Notes under the pieces: model-generated
Told to the model about the DNA's origin: nothing
Database searches by the model: none
Seen by the model: only the letters and a program-made list of their open reading frames with translations
Assembly: GCF_029714425.1 (NCBI RefSeq)
Contig: NZ_CP121668.1
Span: forward strand, 7,771,501-7,835,500
Direction of reading: 5' to 3'
Length of the DNA stretch: 64,000 nt
DNA from: Bradyrhizobium sp. CB2312
Lineage (GTDB): Bacteria > Pseudomonadota > Alphaproteobacteria > Rhizobiales > Xanthobacteraceae
Position numbers and translations under genes: made by a program
Part shown: positions 52,182 to 61,823 of the stretch, piece after piece
Position numbering within the stretch: the first letter of the stretch is position 1
Layout of the letters: the number at the start of each line of letters is the position of its first letter

Positions 52182-53987
52182 CTAGCGCTGGAAATCGGCG
52201 TCGCGATCGTCCTCGCCGTCGTTCATGTCGAAAGCGAAGCCGCCGCCGCCGGCCACCTTCAGGGCGCGTGCCGGCCTCGCCTGCGGCTTCTTGGCCGGAC
52301 GCTCGGCCGCCGCCATCGTGGCGGCCTTGGCACGCAGCTGATTGACCGCGCGATCGATCGGCGCCGGCGCCTGGCTCTTTGCGCCGTGGTCGATGCGGAA
52401 ATAGGCGATCGTCGACTGGAGCTGCTCGGCCTGCGAGGCGAGCTCTTCGGAGGTCGAGGATACCTGCTCGGAAGCGCTGGCGTTCTGCTGGCCGACCTTG
52501 TCGAGCTGCTGGATCGCCTGGTTGATCTGGGCCGAGCCGACGTCCTGCTCGCGGCAGGCCGCGGTGATCTCCTCGACGAGCTCTGCCGTCCGCTTGATGT
52601 CGGGGACGAGCTTGGAGAGCATGGAGCCAGCCTCCTGCGCCACCTTGACGGTCTCGGCCGAGAGCGTGCCGATCTCGGCCGCAGCCGCTTGGCTGCGTTC
52701 CGCGAGCTTGCGCACTTCGGACGCCACGACTGCAAAGCCCTTGCCGTGCTCGCCGGCGCGCGCGGCCTCGACCGCGGCGTTGAGCGCGAGCAGGTCGGTC
52801 TGGCGGGCGATCTCCTGAACGATCGTGATCTTCTCGGCGATGGTCTGCATCGCGTTGACGGCGCGACCCACCGCGGCGCCGCTGGCCTCGGCGTCCTTGG
52901 CGGACTGCGCCGCAATCTTCTCGGTCTGGTTGGCGTTGTCGGCGTTCTGCTTCACGTTCGAGGCCATCTCCTCCATCGAGGAGGAAGCCTCTTCCGCTGA
53001 GGAAGCCTGCTCCGTCGCGCCCTGCGAGAGCTGCTCGGCGCTGGCGGAGAGCTCCTGGCTGCCGGCGGAGACGTTCTGCGCCGCGGTGAGGGCTTCCGAC
53101 ACGATCTGCCGAAGCTTCTCCACCATGCGCTCGAGCGCGAGGCCGAGCGTATCCTTGTCCGACAGCGGCTTGGCTTCGACCGTGAGATCGCCCTGCGCGA
53201 TCTGGTTGGCAAGCGCCGCCGTCGCGTTCAGGTTCACCGTCATCGCATTCAGCGACTTGATCAGGTCGCCGATCTCGTCATTGCTGGACGACTCGATCTT
53301 GTGGCTGAGATCGCCGATCGCCACCGCATCGGCGAGGCCGACGGCCTGCGCCAGTGCGCGGCTGATGTTGAGCGCGATCCAGGTTGCGGCAACAGCGGCG
53401 ATCAGCAACGAAGCAATGACAAGGCTCATCAGGATCAGTTCGGCGCGGGCGCCATCCTGCTTGGCCTGTTCGGCCTGCTCGGCCATGTTCTTCTTGACGT
53501 TCTTGATGTAGCCGTCGGCCGCTTCGATCGCGTCCGCAACGACCTTGCGGCCGTCATGCATGGAACGGTCCAGCGCCTGCGGCTTGTCGGTCTTCGCGAG
53601 GCGGACCGTCTCGTCCTGATAGGCGTTCAGCTTGGCGAAGGCGACATTGAAGCCCTCCATCAGCTTCTTGCCGCTCTCGCTGGCCGCCGCATAGATCTCG
53701 TCCTTGGACTTGGCGACGGCCTCGCGGTTCTTGATGAGGTCAGCCCGGAACTGCTCATGCTCGGCGTCGGACGCTGCGAGGATGGAATTCTTCTCCGCGC
53801 GCACCAGGAAGAGAATGCCCTCCTTCAGTTCGGCGGCCTTTTCCATGCGGCCTGCACGACTGACCAGCTGCTCCGTGGTGCCGACCATGTCGGCGAGCTT
53901 CATGTAGCCGACCGCGCCAGCGATCATGGAAAGCAGGATGACGACGCCGAAGGCGCTGGCAAGCTTGGCTTTGACGGTGAATCTCAT
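52182..53987 (-). CDS. methyl-accepting chemotaxis protein with tandem HAMP region
   Basis: 601 residues. Membrane helices are at about 9-30 and 185-207, with a 4HB-type periplasmic sensor between. HAMP 1 is residues about 208-252 and a second, partial HAMP ([22 protein letters not shown]...LERMVEKL) follows before the signalling domain. The tip [35 protein letters not shown] is canonical. The C terminus is a poly-basic linker and a conserved acidic tail [11 protein letters not shown] that is shared with the second MCP. It probably senses a periplasmic ligand and signals to CheA. Ligand not predictable. Confidence 0.95.
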   Translation of the reverse strand: MRFTVKAKLASAFGVVILLSMIAGAVGYMKLADMVGTTEQLVSRAGRMEKAAELKEGILFLVRAEKNSILAASDAEHEQFRADLIKNREAVAKSKDEIYAAASESGKKLMEGFNVAFAKLNAYQDETVRLAKTDKPQALDRSMHDGRKVVADAIEAADGYIKNVKKNMAEQAEQAKQDGARAELILMSLVIASLLIAAVAATWIALNISRALAQAVGLADAVAIGDLSHKIESSSNDEIGDLIKSLNAMTVNLNATAALANQIAQGDLTVEAKPLSDKDTLGLALERMVEKLRQIVSEALTAAQNVSAGSQELSASAEQLSQGATEQASSAEEASSSMEEMASNVKQNADNANQTEKIAAQSAKDAEASGAAVGRAVNAMQTIAEKITIVQEIARQTDLLALNAAVEAARAGEHGKGFAVVASEVRKLAERSQAAAAEIGTLSAETVKVAQEAGSMLSKLVPDIKRTAELVEEITAACREQDVGSAQINQAIQQLDKVGQQNASASEQVSSTSEELASQAEQLQSTIAYFRIDHGAKSQAPAPIDRAVNQLRAKAATMAAAERPAKKPQARPARALKVAGGGGFAFDMNDGEDDRDADFQR

Positions 53988-54047
53988 GTCAGTCTCGTTG
54001 GTTCAAATGGGGGTGCGTACGCTTGACCACGCTTCACTCTTGCAAAC

Positions 54048-54524
54048 TCAGGCGGCGCGGGGCGCATCGCGCCCTTCCGGGATCTCGTCATGTGCCATCA
54101 GCTTGGCGAGATCGAAGATGACGACGAACTTCTCACCCTTGCGGCCGATGCCGGCGGCGTAGTCGGACTGCCATTTGCCGCCGACCTCGGGGATCGGCTC
54201 GATCGCCTGCTCGTCGATGTCGGTGACCTCGAACACGCAGTCGGCGACGAAGCCGACGCCGACCAGGCGGTCCTTCATCGGCACGTCGAGGATGATGATG
54301 CGGGTCGCCTCGGTGGCCGCCACGCTCGGCAGGCCGAGCTTGGTCCGGAGGTCGACGATCGGATAACCGCTGCCGCGCACGTCGATCATGCCGAGCAGGA
54401 AATTCGGCGCATGCGGCAGGCGCGAGATCGGCCGCATGTCCAGGATTTCCCGAACGTTGCGGATGCTGATGCCGAACGTCTCGCCGGCGAGCCCGAGCGT
54501 CAGATATTGCGAGGTTGCGGCCAT
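54048..54524 (-). CDS. cheW: CheW coupling protein
   Basis: 158 residues. A single CheW domain: YLTLGLAGETFGISIRNVREIL, DMRPISRLPHAPNFLLGMIDVRG, YPIVDLRTKLGL, VIILDVPMKDRLVGVGFVADCV. It links receptors to CheA. It lies between the two MCP genes, while a second CheW is encoded at 56326, so each receptor has its own CheW upstream of it. Confidence 0.95.
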   Translation of the reverse strand: MAATSQYLTLGLAGETFGISIRNVREILDMRPISRLPHAPNFLLGMIDVRGSGYPIVDLRTKLGLPSVAATEATRIIILDVPMKDRLVGVGFVADCVFEVTDIDEQAIEPIPEVGGKWQSDYAAGIGRKGEKFVVIFDLAKLMAHDEIPEGRDAPRAA

Positions 54525-54560
54525 GATGCAGTCCAGGGATCCCAGGTTTCGTGAAGTGCG

Positions 54561-54583
54561 CGGTCCGGCTCGGGGCCGGACCG
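54561..54583 (-). terminator. Hairpin between the second MCP and cheW
   Basis: A 9-bp perfect stem (CGGTCCGGC / GCCGGACCG) with a 5-base loop. It begins about six bases past the stop of the MCP at 54590 on the reverse strand. No T-run; candidate attenuator or stabiliser. Confidence 0.5.
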
Positions 54584-54589
54584 GCTTGA

Positions 54590-56287
54590 TCAGCGTTGAA
54601 ACTCGGCGTCGCGGTCGTCTTCGCCGTCATGCATGTCGAACGCGAAACCGCCACCGCCGGCAACCTTCGTCGCACGCGCGGGCTTGCGGGCGGGCGCGGG
54701 CTTCTTCGTCCCGCGATCCGCCGCCGCCATGTGCGCGGCCTTGGCGCGGAGCTGGCCGACGGCGCGGTCGATCGACGCGGGCGCGGCACTCTCACTGCGT
54801 CCACCCTGTTCGATGCGGAAGAACGAGATGGTCGACTGGAGCTGCTCGGCCTGCGAGGCGAGCTCCTCGGAGGTCGAGGACACCTGCTCGGAGGCGCTGG
54901 CGTTCTGCTGGCCGACCTTGTCGAGCTGCTGGATCGCCTGGTTGATCTGGGCCGAACCGACGTCCTGCTCGCGGCAGGCCGCGGTGATCTCCTGGACCAG
55001 TTCGGCGGTCTTCTTGATGTCGGGCACGAGCTTGGCCAGCATGTCGCCGGCTTCTTGCGCGACCTTCACGGTCTCGGTCGACAGCGTGCCGATGTCGGCT
55101 GCCGCCGCCTGGCTCCGTTCGGCCAGCTTGCGCACTTCGGACGCCACGACCGCAAAGCCCTTGCCGTGCTCGCCGGCACGCGCGGCCTCGACCGCGGCGT
55201 TGAGCGCGAGAAGGTCGGTCTGGCGCGCGATCTCCTGCACGATCGTGATCTTCTCGGCGATGGTCTGCATCGCGTTGACGGCGCGGCCCACGGCAACGCC
55301 GCTGGCTTCCGCATCCTTGGCCGACTGCGCCGCGATCTTCTCGGTCTGGTTGGCGTTGTCGGCGTTCTGCTTTACGTTCGACGCCATCTCCTCCATCGAG
55401 GACGAGGCTTCCTCGGCGGACGAGGCCTGCTCGGTCGCGCCCTGCGAGAGCTGCTCCGCGCTGGCGGAGAGCTCTTGGCTGCCGGCCGAGACATTTTGCG
55501 CGGCGGTGAGAGCCTCGGCAACGATCTGCCGGAGCTTCTCGACCATTGTGTTCAGCGACCTGACGAGATCGCCGATCTCGTCGTTGCTCGCGGAGGGTAT
55601 CGTCTGATTGAGATCGCCATCGGCCACCGCTCCGGCAAGGCTGACGGCGCGGCCGAGCGAACGGCTGATCGAGATCGAAATCCACAAGGCTGCCGCAATC
55701 GCAACCATCAGCGAGACACCGAGAAGCGACATCAGCATGAACTGCGCCTGATGCCCCTCGTCCTTCGACTGGATGGCCTGGTCGGCCATCTGTTTCTTGG
55801 TGTTCTCGACATAGGCACCCATGGACTCGAGCGCCTCGTTCACGACCTTGCGCCCCTCATTCGTCGAGCGGTCCGTCGCTTTGGCCTTGTCGGTCTTCGC
55901 GATCCGGATCGTCTCTTCCTGATAGGCATTCATCTTGGCGTAGGACGCCGCGAAGCCGTCGAGCAATTTCCTGCCGGCCTCACTGGCGAGCGCGTAGACC
56001 TCATCCTTGGTCTTGAACGCAGCCTCACGCCGCTTGGCAGCATCGGCGGCGGCCTGCTCGACCTCGCTCTCATTGCCGATGATGGCGTTCTTTTCCGCGC
56101 GGAGCTGGAGGAGGATGTCCTTCTCGATCTGGGTCGCCTTCTCCATGCGCTTGGCGCGGAGGACCATGCTGTCGGCCGTCGCCATCATGTCGCCGAGCTT
56201 CATGTACGCCACGCCGCCGGCGACCATGGACAGGACGATAACCAGGCCGAAAGCGCTGGCAAGTTTTGCCTTGACCGTAAATCTCAT
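54590..56287 (-). CDS. methyl-accepting chemotaxis protein
   Basis: 565 residues. It parallels the MCP at 52182 almost throughout but has a single HAMP: the roughly 36-residue second HAMP segment is missing. Membrane helices at about 9-30 and 185-207 bracket a 4HB-type sensor that differs in sequence from the other MCP. The signalling domain is nearly identical in the two proteins. The tail [11 protein letters not shown] matches the other MCP's tail. It is followed by a hairpin and then by cheW (54048). Confidence 0.95.
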   Translation of the reverse strand: MRFTVKAKLASAFGLVIVLSMVAGGVAYMKLGDMMATADSMVLRAKRMEKATQIEKDILLQLRAEKNAIIGNESEVEQAAADAAKRREAAFKTKDEVYALASEAGRKLLDGFAASYAKMNAYQEETIRIAKTDKAKATDRSTNEGRKVVNEALESMGAYVENTKKQMADQAIQSKDEGHQAQFMLMSLLGVSLMVAIAAALWISISISRSLGRAVSLAGAVADGDLNQTIPSASNDEIGDLVRSLNTMVEKLRQIVAEALTAAQNVSAGSQELSASAEQLSQGATEQASSAEEASSSMEEMASNVKQNADNANQTEKIAAQSAKDAEASGVAVGRAVNAMQTIAEKITIVQEIARQTDLLALNAAVEAARAGEHGKGFAVVASEVRKLAERSQAAAADIGTLSTETVKVAQEAGDMLAKLVPDIKKTAELVQEITAACREQDVGSAQINQAIQQLDKVGQQNASASEQVSSTSEELASQAEQLQSTISFFRIEQGGRSESAAPASIDRAVGQLRAKAAHMAAADRGTKKPAPARKPARATKVAGGGGFAFDMHDGEDDRDAEFQR

Positions 56288-56325
56288 TTCCAGCCCCTAC
56301 CCCTGTCTCGCCCCGAGACCTGCTC

Positions 56326-56787
56326 TCAATTCAGGATGCGTTCCATGTTGGGAACGATGACGAACTCTTCACGCCACTTCGCGATGAAGCGAATGAATTC
56401 CGGTTTCCAATGCATGCCGACGCGCGGCGTCTGCTGCACGTCGGTTTGCGAAATCTCCGTGACCTCGTAGACCTTGTCGGCGGTGACGCCGACCAGGACC
56501 GGCTCGCCGTCGAGCTGAAGCTCGATGACGACGATGCGCGTATCGGCGGAATCGTCGAGCTGCGGCATGCCGAAACGGATGCGCAGATCGGCGAGCGGAA
56601 TGACGTTGCCGCGCACGTTGATCACGCTCGGAACGAACGCCCGCGCGCCCGCGACCTTGGTCACGGGCACGGGATCGATGATCTCGCGCACGAGGCCTGC
56701 GTCGAGTGCGAACTTCTCCTCGCCGAGGCCGATCATCACGACCTGCATCGCGCCCGTCTGGTGCTCGCCGGCTTGACCCTCGTTCAT
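56326..56787 (-). CDS. cheW: CheW coupling protein
   Basis: 153 residues with the CheW fold: VVMIGLGEEKFALDAGLVREII, ARAFVPSVINVRGNVIPLADLRIRFGM, VVIELQLDGEPVLVGVTADKV. Its ATG overlaps the cheA stop by one base (TAATG), so it is coupled to the kinase gene. Second CheW of the operon; sequence divergence from the 54048 copy suggests they serve different receptors. Confidence 0.95.
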   Translation of the reverse strand: MNEGQAGEHQTGAMQVVMIGLGEEKFALDAGLVREIIDPVPVTKVAGARAFVPSVINVRGNVIPLADLRIRFGMPQLDDSADTRIVVIELQLDGEPVLVGVTADKVYEVTEISQTDVQQTPRVGMHWKPEFIRFIAKWREEFVIVPNMERILN

Positions 56788-58856
56788 TACGCCGCCTCGC
56801 TGATGTGCTGCTTCTCGACCTTCGACTGCGCCAGCGTGACGAGCTGGGCGACGTCGAGGATCAGTGCCGCCGTGCCATCACCCAAAATCGTCGCGCCGGA
56901 GAAGATCGTGACGTCGGAGTGCAGCTTGGAGAGCGACTTGATCACGGTCTGGTGGTTGCCGATGATCTGGTCGGCGACGAGGCCGACGCGGGTCTCGCCG
57001 GTCGAGATGATGATCGTCTTCTGGTGCCGGTCGGGCGCGCCCGACGCGGTCAGGAGCTCGCGCAGACGCAGGAACGGGACGAGGTTGCCGCGCACGTTGA
57101 GGAAGTTGCGGCCGCGCGAGCGCTCGTCCTCGGCGGTCAGCTCGACGCATTCCTCCACCGCCGACAGCGGGATGATGTAGCGGCCTTCGCCGACGCGGAT
57201 CAGAAGGCCTTCGATGATCGCCAGCGTCAGCGGCAGGCGCAGCGTCACGGTCGTGCCCTGGCCCGGCTTGGTCGACAGGTCGATCGTGCCGCGCATGTTC
57301 TCGATGGTGCGCTTGACCACGTCCATGCCGACGCCGCGGCCCGACAGCGCCGAGATGGTCTGCGCGGTCGAGAAACCGGGATGGAATAGGAACTGGTGGA
57401 TCTCGTGATCGGTCAGCACGGCGCCGGAGGCGATCAGGCCCTGCTCTTCCGCCTTCGCGCGGATGCGCGCGGTGTTGAGGCCGCCACCATTGTCCTTGAC
57501 GGTGACGAGCACCTGCGCGCCGGAATGCACGGCAGCGAGCTCGATCCGGCCCTGCTCGGTCTTGCCGTTGGCGGCGCGCGTTGCGGTGTCCTCGATGCCG
57601 TGGTCGATCGCGTTGCGGATCAGATGCACCAGCGGATCGGCCAGGCACTCGATCATGGTCTTGTCGAGCTCGGTGTCCTCGCCTGAGGTGACGAATTCGA
57701 CCGGCTTCGACAGGTCGCGCGAGAGATCGTGCACGAGGCGGCGGAAGCGGCCGAACAGCGAGCCGATCGGCACCATGCGCGCACCCATCGTAGTGTCGCG
57801 CAAGGAGGAAGCGAGGCGCTCGATTTCCTCGGCGATCATCTTGATCGAGAGATCGGAGCCGGAGGCGGCGAGCTGGCTCAGCCGCGCCTGGGCGATCACG
57901 AGTTCGCCGACGCGGTCCATCAATTCGTCGAGGCGCTCGGCCTGGACCCGGACGGTGGCGATGCCGCGCTCTTCGCGCTTGGCCTCGGACTTCGGTTCAG
58001 GCTTGATTTCGGGTTTGGGCTCCGCCTTAGCGACGGGCGGCTCCGTAACGGGCGCGGCAACGGCCTCGGCCACCGGCGCGGGCATCTCGGCGACCGGCTC
58101 CTCGTCGAGAAGCTGGAACAGTGGCGCCGGGGCCGGCGCTTCGACGTGCTCCAGCGGCGAGAGCGCCAGCTTCATCTCGTCCTGGACGAACATGAAGACG
58201 TCGTCGATCGCGTCCTTGTCGCAGGCGGCGTGCAGCTTGACGTCCCACTTCAGATAGCAGTCTTCCGGCTCCATCTCGTCAAGGAACGGGATGCCGTCGG
58301 TGATGGGCACGACGAAGCAGGGGCCGAGCTTGCAGAGGTCTTCCAGCAGGTCGAGCGGATTCGAGCCGTTGCGCAGGATGTGGGATTCGAATTCGAGATA
58401 GAGGTGCCAGCCGGCCTGCTTGCTCTCGGTCGGGGCGAGCGGCGGCGCTGCCACGATCGCGGCGATCGGAGCTAAGGGCTGATCCGACGACACGAAGCGC
58501 TTGAGGTCGTCGAGGATGGCGTCGCCGATGATGTCGTCGGTCGACTGCGGGTCCTCGATCAGCGCGCGGATGTAGTCCTTGGCGGCGAGCGCGACCGAGA
58601 TCAGCTCCTGGGTCGGCTTGATCTCGCCCTTGCGGACGCGGTCGAAGGCGGTCTCGAATTCATGGGTGAAGGAGGCGACCTTGTCGAAGCCGAACATCGC
58701 GCCCGAGCCCTTGATCGTGTGCAGGGCGCGGAAGGCGGAATCGACCAGCTCGCGGTCGTGGGGACGCTGGCCGAGATCGAGCAGGGCCCCTTCCAGGACC
58801 TCGAACAACTCGCTGGCTTCCTGGCGAAAGACCTCGGTCGGGTCCATCACGTTCAT
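56787..58856 (-). CDS. cheA: CheA chemotaxis histidine kinase
   Basis: 689 residues from ATG 58856, which overlaps the cheY stop (ATGA). The HPt (P1) domain has the phospho-accepting His46 in RALHTIKGSG. A middle region with a long Pro/Ala/Glu/Lys-rich linker (PKPEIKPEPKSEAKREE) separates it from the dimerisation domain. The ATP-binding domain has VHLIRNAIDHGIED, VKDNGGGLN and GRGVGMDVVKRTIENMRGTI. A C-terminal CheW-like domain follows (RYIIPLSAVEECV). It phosphorylates CheY and CheB in response to receptors. Confidence 0.96.
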   Translation of the reverse strand: MNVMDPTEVFRQEASELFEVLEGALLDLGQRPHDRELVDSAFRALHTIKGSGAMFGFDKVASFTHEFETAFDRVRKGEIKPTQELISVALAAKDYIRALIEDPQSTDDIIGDAILDDLKRFVSSDQPLAPIAAIVAAPPLAPTESKQAGWHLYLEFESHILRNGSNPLDLLEDLCKLGPCFVVPITDGIPFLDEMEPEDCYLKWDVKLHAACDKDAIDDVFMFVQDEMKLALSPLEHVEAPAPAPLFQLLDEEPVAEMPAPVAEAVAAPVTEPPVAKAEPKPEIKPEPKSEAKREERGIATVRVQAERLDELMDRVGELVIAQARLSQLAASGSDLSIKMIAEEIERLASSLRDTTMGARMVPIGSLFGRFRRLVHDLSRDLSKPVEFVTSGEDTELDKTMIECLADPLVHLIRNAIDHGIEDTATRAANGKTEQGRIELAAVHSGAQVLVTVKDNGGGLNTARIRAKAEEQGLIASGAVLTDHEIHQFLFHPGFSTAQTISALSGRGVGMDVVKRTIENMRGTIDLSTKPGQGTTVTLRLPLTLAIIEGLLIRVGEGRYIIPLSAVEECVELTAEDERSRGRNFLNVRGNLVPFLRLRELLTASGAPDRHQKTIIISTGETRVGLVADQIIGNHQTVIKSLSKLHSDVTIFSGATILGDGTAALILDVAQLVTLAQSKVEKQHISEAA

Positions 58857-59218
58857 GCGCGCACCAGCTTGCCGACGACGGCGAGCAGCTGCTCGGGCTT
58901 GAACGGCTTGGTGATCCACCCGGTGGCGCCGGCGCTCTTGGCTTCCTGCTTCACCGTGTCGTTGGATTCGGTGGTGAGGAACACGATGGGCATGCCGACC
59001 GCGCTCGGTAGCTTGCGTAGCGCCCGGATCAGCTCCAGCCCGTTCATGACGGGCATATTCAAGTCGGTGATGACGAGGTCGAGCTTGCCGGCCTGCGCCT
59101 TGGCGAGCCCTTGCGCGCCGTCACCGGCCTCGATCACGTTGTGACCGGCCGGCTCGAGCACGACCTTGATCATCTGCCGGATGCTGGGCGAATCGTCGAC
59201 CGTGAGAATCGTGGCCAT
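58853..59218 (-). CDS. cheY: CheY-like response regulator
   Basis: 121-residue single receiver domain: acidic pair in TVDDSPSIRQM, phospho-acceptor Asp in LVITDLNMPVMNGL, Thr in FLTTES, and Lys in ITKPFKP. The size and lack of an output domain fit CheY. It lies directly between the STAS gene and cheA with one- and four-base overlaps, so the three are translationally coupled. Confidence 0.95.
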   Translation of the reverse strand: MATILTVDDSPSIRQMIKVVLEPAGHNVIEAGDGAQGLAKAQAGKLDLVITDLNMPVMNGLELIRALRKLPSAVGMPIVFLTTESNDTVKQEAKSAGATGWITKPFKPEQLLAVVGKLVRA

Positions 59219-59541
59219 CAGGTGCCATCTTTCTTTTGCGGGAAATGCTGATCGATCATCGCCTCGTTGGTGAAGCCGGCGCGGCGAAGAGTGTTGCGCA
59301 GAGACTGGGAGAATGACGTGAGCACCACCGGGCGGCCCTGGGCCTCGCCCGTCTTGGCGGTCGACAGCAGAAGCTGGATCGAGGTCACGTCGGCCTTGTC
59401 GACGCTCGAACAGTCGATCTCGAGCCGGTCCTGCCGGCCGAAAGCCTCGCGGATCAGGTCATAGACATTGCGGATCGCAGCAATGCTGCAATCCGCCGGC
59501 AGCCGCAGGGACCACTTCGGCTCGGTGACATCAGACGACAT
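59218..59541 (-). CDS. STAS domain protein
   Basis: 107 residues: a STAS fold with WSLRLPADCSIAAIRNVYDLIREAF, LEIDCSSVDKADVTSIQLLLS and a C-terminal amphipathic helix. It resembles anti-anti-sigma-like STAS proteins that open some chemosensory operons. The stop overlaps the cheY start by one base (TGATG). Its partner is not visible in this window. Confidence 0.85.
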   Translation of the reverse strand: MSSDVTEPKWSLRLPADCSIAAIRNVYDLIREAFGRQDRLEIDCSSVDKADVTSIQLLLSTAKTGEAQGRPVVLTSFSQSLRNTLRRAGFTNEAMIDQHFPQKKDGT

Positions 59542-59829
59542 TCGTCCCCCAAATTTCCCCCGAGACTCACTGCACGCATGGCGCGAATCTCGCGCGACGA
59601 CTATTCGGTATGGAGAGTGTGCAAACCCCTAATGGGCATCCCCGTACAACTACGGGTCACAATCCCCAGAACTTCGCCCGTGCATGCAAGCGTGCATGGC
59701 CCGCCCAATTCTCATGCGCTCCGCGCAGTCTTCAGGCTGCGTGATGCCGGTGAAACGTTTGCTCGGCGTTAAATCGCAAAGGCTAAGTGTCGAGGTCATG
59801 CCTCGCCATCCGAACGAGCCCGGCCGCCG
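59542..59829. promoter_or_regulatory. Divergent region between the chemotaxis operon and the HD-GYP regulator
   Basis: 288 bases containing promoters for both directions by layout. A perfect hairpin CCCGTA-CAAC-TACGGG is at 59641-59656, and CGTGCATG occurs twice, at 59679-59686 and 59691-59698. They may be regulator sites; no known consensus was matched. No credible ORF. Confidence 0.5.
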
Positions 59830-60948
59830 ATGCTGACCCAAGCGCTCCTGGTTGATGACAGCCGCTCCGTCCTCAACTTCCTGAAACGTCTCATCGAAGC
59901 CGAAGGCCTGGTCGAGGCCACCACCTTCCTCGATCCCCTGGAGGCGCTGGCCTGCGCGCGAGAGCGCGTCTTCGACCTCGTGCTGGTCGACTATGAGATG
60001 CCGCATATGGACGGCATCAGCTTCATCCGCACTTTGCGCACGCTGCCCGGCTGCGCCGACATCCCGATCGCGATGATCACCTCGCGACAGACCGATGACG
60101 TCAAGATGGAAGCGCTGCAGGCCGGTGCAACCGATTTCCTGCCCAAGCAGCCACAAAGCGTCGAGATGACAGTGCGCCTGCGGAATTTGATTCAGCTTGG
60201 TGCAGCCGTACGCAAGCTCAACGACCGAGCCGCGCATCTCGCCAGTGAAGTCGCGGCCGCGACGCGGAAGCTCGGCGAGCGCGAGGAAGAGATCATCCTG
60301 CGGCTCGCGCTCGCTGTCGAATACCGCGACAACGACACCGGCGAGCACACGCTGCGGGTCGCCCGCTACAGCCGTATCATCGCCCAGCAGCTCGGCCTCC
60401 CGGCCCGGCTCTGCCGCGACATCTATCTGGCCGCGCCGCTGCACGACGTCGGCAAGGTCGCCATCCCCGACAACATTCTGCTCAAGCCCGGCCGGCTGAC
60501 CGACGAGGAGATGGCGGTGATCCGCACCCATGCGACGATCGGCGAGAGGATCCTGGCGGACTCCAGTTGCGAGCTGATCCAGCTTGGTGCGCAAATTGCC
60601 GCAGGCCATCACGAGCGCTGGGACGGCGCGGGCTATCCGAACGGCCTCAAGGCCGACGAGATCCCGGTCGCCGCGCGCGTGGTCGCCGTTGCCGACGTCT
60701 TCGACGCCCTGACGACACGGCGCCCATACAAAGAGCCGATGCCGCTCGAGGCGGCGCGCAACTACCTGGTCGAGCATCAGGGTCGTCAGTTCGACCCGGC
60801 CTGCGTCGAGGCCTTCCTGTCGCGCTGGGACGAGGTCGTTGAGATCGCCGCCGGGCAGCAGGCGACGCCATATCTGAAGACCGAGGCGACGCTCGTTCCT
60901 AATATAGAGTGTGCGGTGGAGAGCGGCCCAGCCATCCCGGCCGCCTGA
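59830..60948 (+). CDS. RpfG-like response regulator, REC plus HD-GYP
   Basis: 372 residues. The receiver domain has VDDSRSVLN, phospho-acceptor Asp in LVLVDYEMPHMDGI, MITSRQ and LPKQ. A coiled linker leads to an HD-GYP domain: EYRDNDTGEHTLRVARYSRIIA, the HD metal pair in APLHDVGKVAIPDNIL and GHHERWDGAGYPNGL, and ARVVAVADVFDALTTRRPYK. All metal-binding residues are present, so it should hydrolyse c-di-GMP when phosphorylated. No cognate histidine kinase is adjacent; the CheA next door could be its donor, but this is inference. Confidence 0.95.
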   Translation: MLTQALLVDDSRSVLNFLKRLIEAEGLVEATTFLDPLEALACARERVFDLVLVDYEMPHMDGISFIRTLRTLPGCADIPIAMITSRQTDDVKMEALQAGATDFLPKQPQSVEMTVRLRNLIQLGAAVRKLNDRAAHLASEVAAATRKLGEREEEIILRLALAVEYRDNDTGEHTLRVARYSRIIAQQLGLPARLCRDIYLAAPLHDVGKVAIPDNILLKPGRLTDEEMAVIRTHATIGERILADSSCELIQLGAQIAAGHHERWDGAGYPNGLKADEIPVAARVVAVADVFDALTTRRPYKEPMPLEAARNYLVEHQGRQFDPACVEAFLSRWDEVVEIAAGQQATPYLKTEATLVPNIECAVESGPAIPAA

Positions 60949-61135
60949 TATTATCCATTCGGCCAACGGCTTGCCGCGGCTCCGTTTTCTCCGGTCGCCG
61001 GGTTGAACCTGTTCCTGCTAAAGTGGCACCAATACTAAGAGTGATTCTGGTCACACATGCCTGGGCGCACCGCTGCTAAGCATCGGACCAGGACGGGGAC
61101 CGGTAGAGCATCGGTCGAACTGGATGAGCATTCCC

Positions 61136-61804
61136 ATGAAAAGCCTGATCGGCGCCGCTATCGGCACGTTCTGTCTTGCGGCCCCCGCTTTGGCCGAGAC
61201 GCCGGCCGCAATCGTCGAGGACGTCCAGGGCAAGGTCGACGGCGTCGCGTTCATGGACTATGTGGCGCCGGGCAAGATCATCAAGCTCGGCCCCAAGGCC
61301 AGCATCACGCTGAGCTATCTCAAATCCTGCCAGCGCGAGACCATCAGCGAAGGCGTCGTCCTGGTCGGCGCCGAGCAGAGCACCGTGCAGCTCGGAGAGG
61401 TCAAGCGGGAGAAAGTGCCCTGCGATACCAACGCGGCAAAACTGTCCGAGCGCGAGGCGAACCAGAGTGCCGCGACCACCTTCCGCACGATGCGCTCGGA
61501 CGCCAAGGGCGCGCCATCAAAGCTGCCGACGCTCTACGGCACAGCGCCGCTGGTGCAGGCCAAGAGCGGCAGCACGCTGGTGATCGAGCGCACCGACGGC
61601 AAGGAGCCCACAATCAGCGTGCCGCTCAAGAGCGAGATCATGGTCGGCGGCAAATTCTATGACTTTGCCAAGGCCGGGAAGACGCTCACCCCCGGCGGCA
61701 GCTATCTCGCCATTCTCGGCGCCAAGCGTTACGCCTTCCAGGTCGACGCCAGCGCCACGTCATCACCGACGCCGATCGTCGGCCGCCTGCTGCGGCTCGA
61801 ATAG
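61136..61804 (+). CDS. exported hypothetical protein, FecR-like appearance
   Basis: 222 residues from ATG 61136; another ATG at 61124 adds four residues. A signal peptide (SLIGAAIGTFCLAAPALA) is followed by a beta-rich domain (AAIVEDVQGKVDGVAFMDYVAPGKIIKLG, ITLSYLKSCQRETIS), a helical charged middle and a second beta-rich half. The opening resembles FecR-type periplasmic sensor domains, but this is weak. It is followed after 19 bases by the CHASE2-cyclase gene, so the pair may form a sensing unit. Confidence 0.7.
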   Translation: MKSLIGAAIGTFCLAAPALAETPAAIVEDVQGKVDGVAFMDYVAPGKIIKLGPKASITLSYLKSCQRETISEGVVLVGAEQSTVQLGEVKREKVPCDTNAAKLSEREANQSAATTFRTMRSDAKGAPSKLPTLYGTAPLVQAKSGSTLVIERTDGKEPTISVPLKSEIMVGGKFYDFAKAGKTLTPGGSYLAILGAKRYAFQVDASATSSPTPIVGRLLRLE

Positions 61805-61823
61805 GCGACCTAGCGACGGGGCG

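Noticed and set aside
54596..56470. 624-residue forward frame opposite the second MCP
   Set aside because: Shadow of the receptor gene; Leu/Gly/Arg-rich composition typical of antisense of helical coding DNA.
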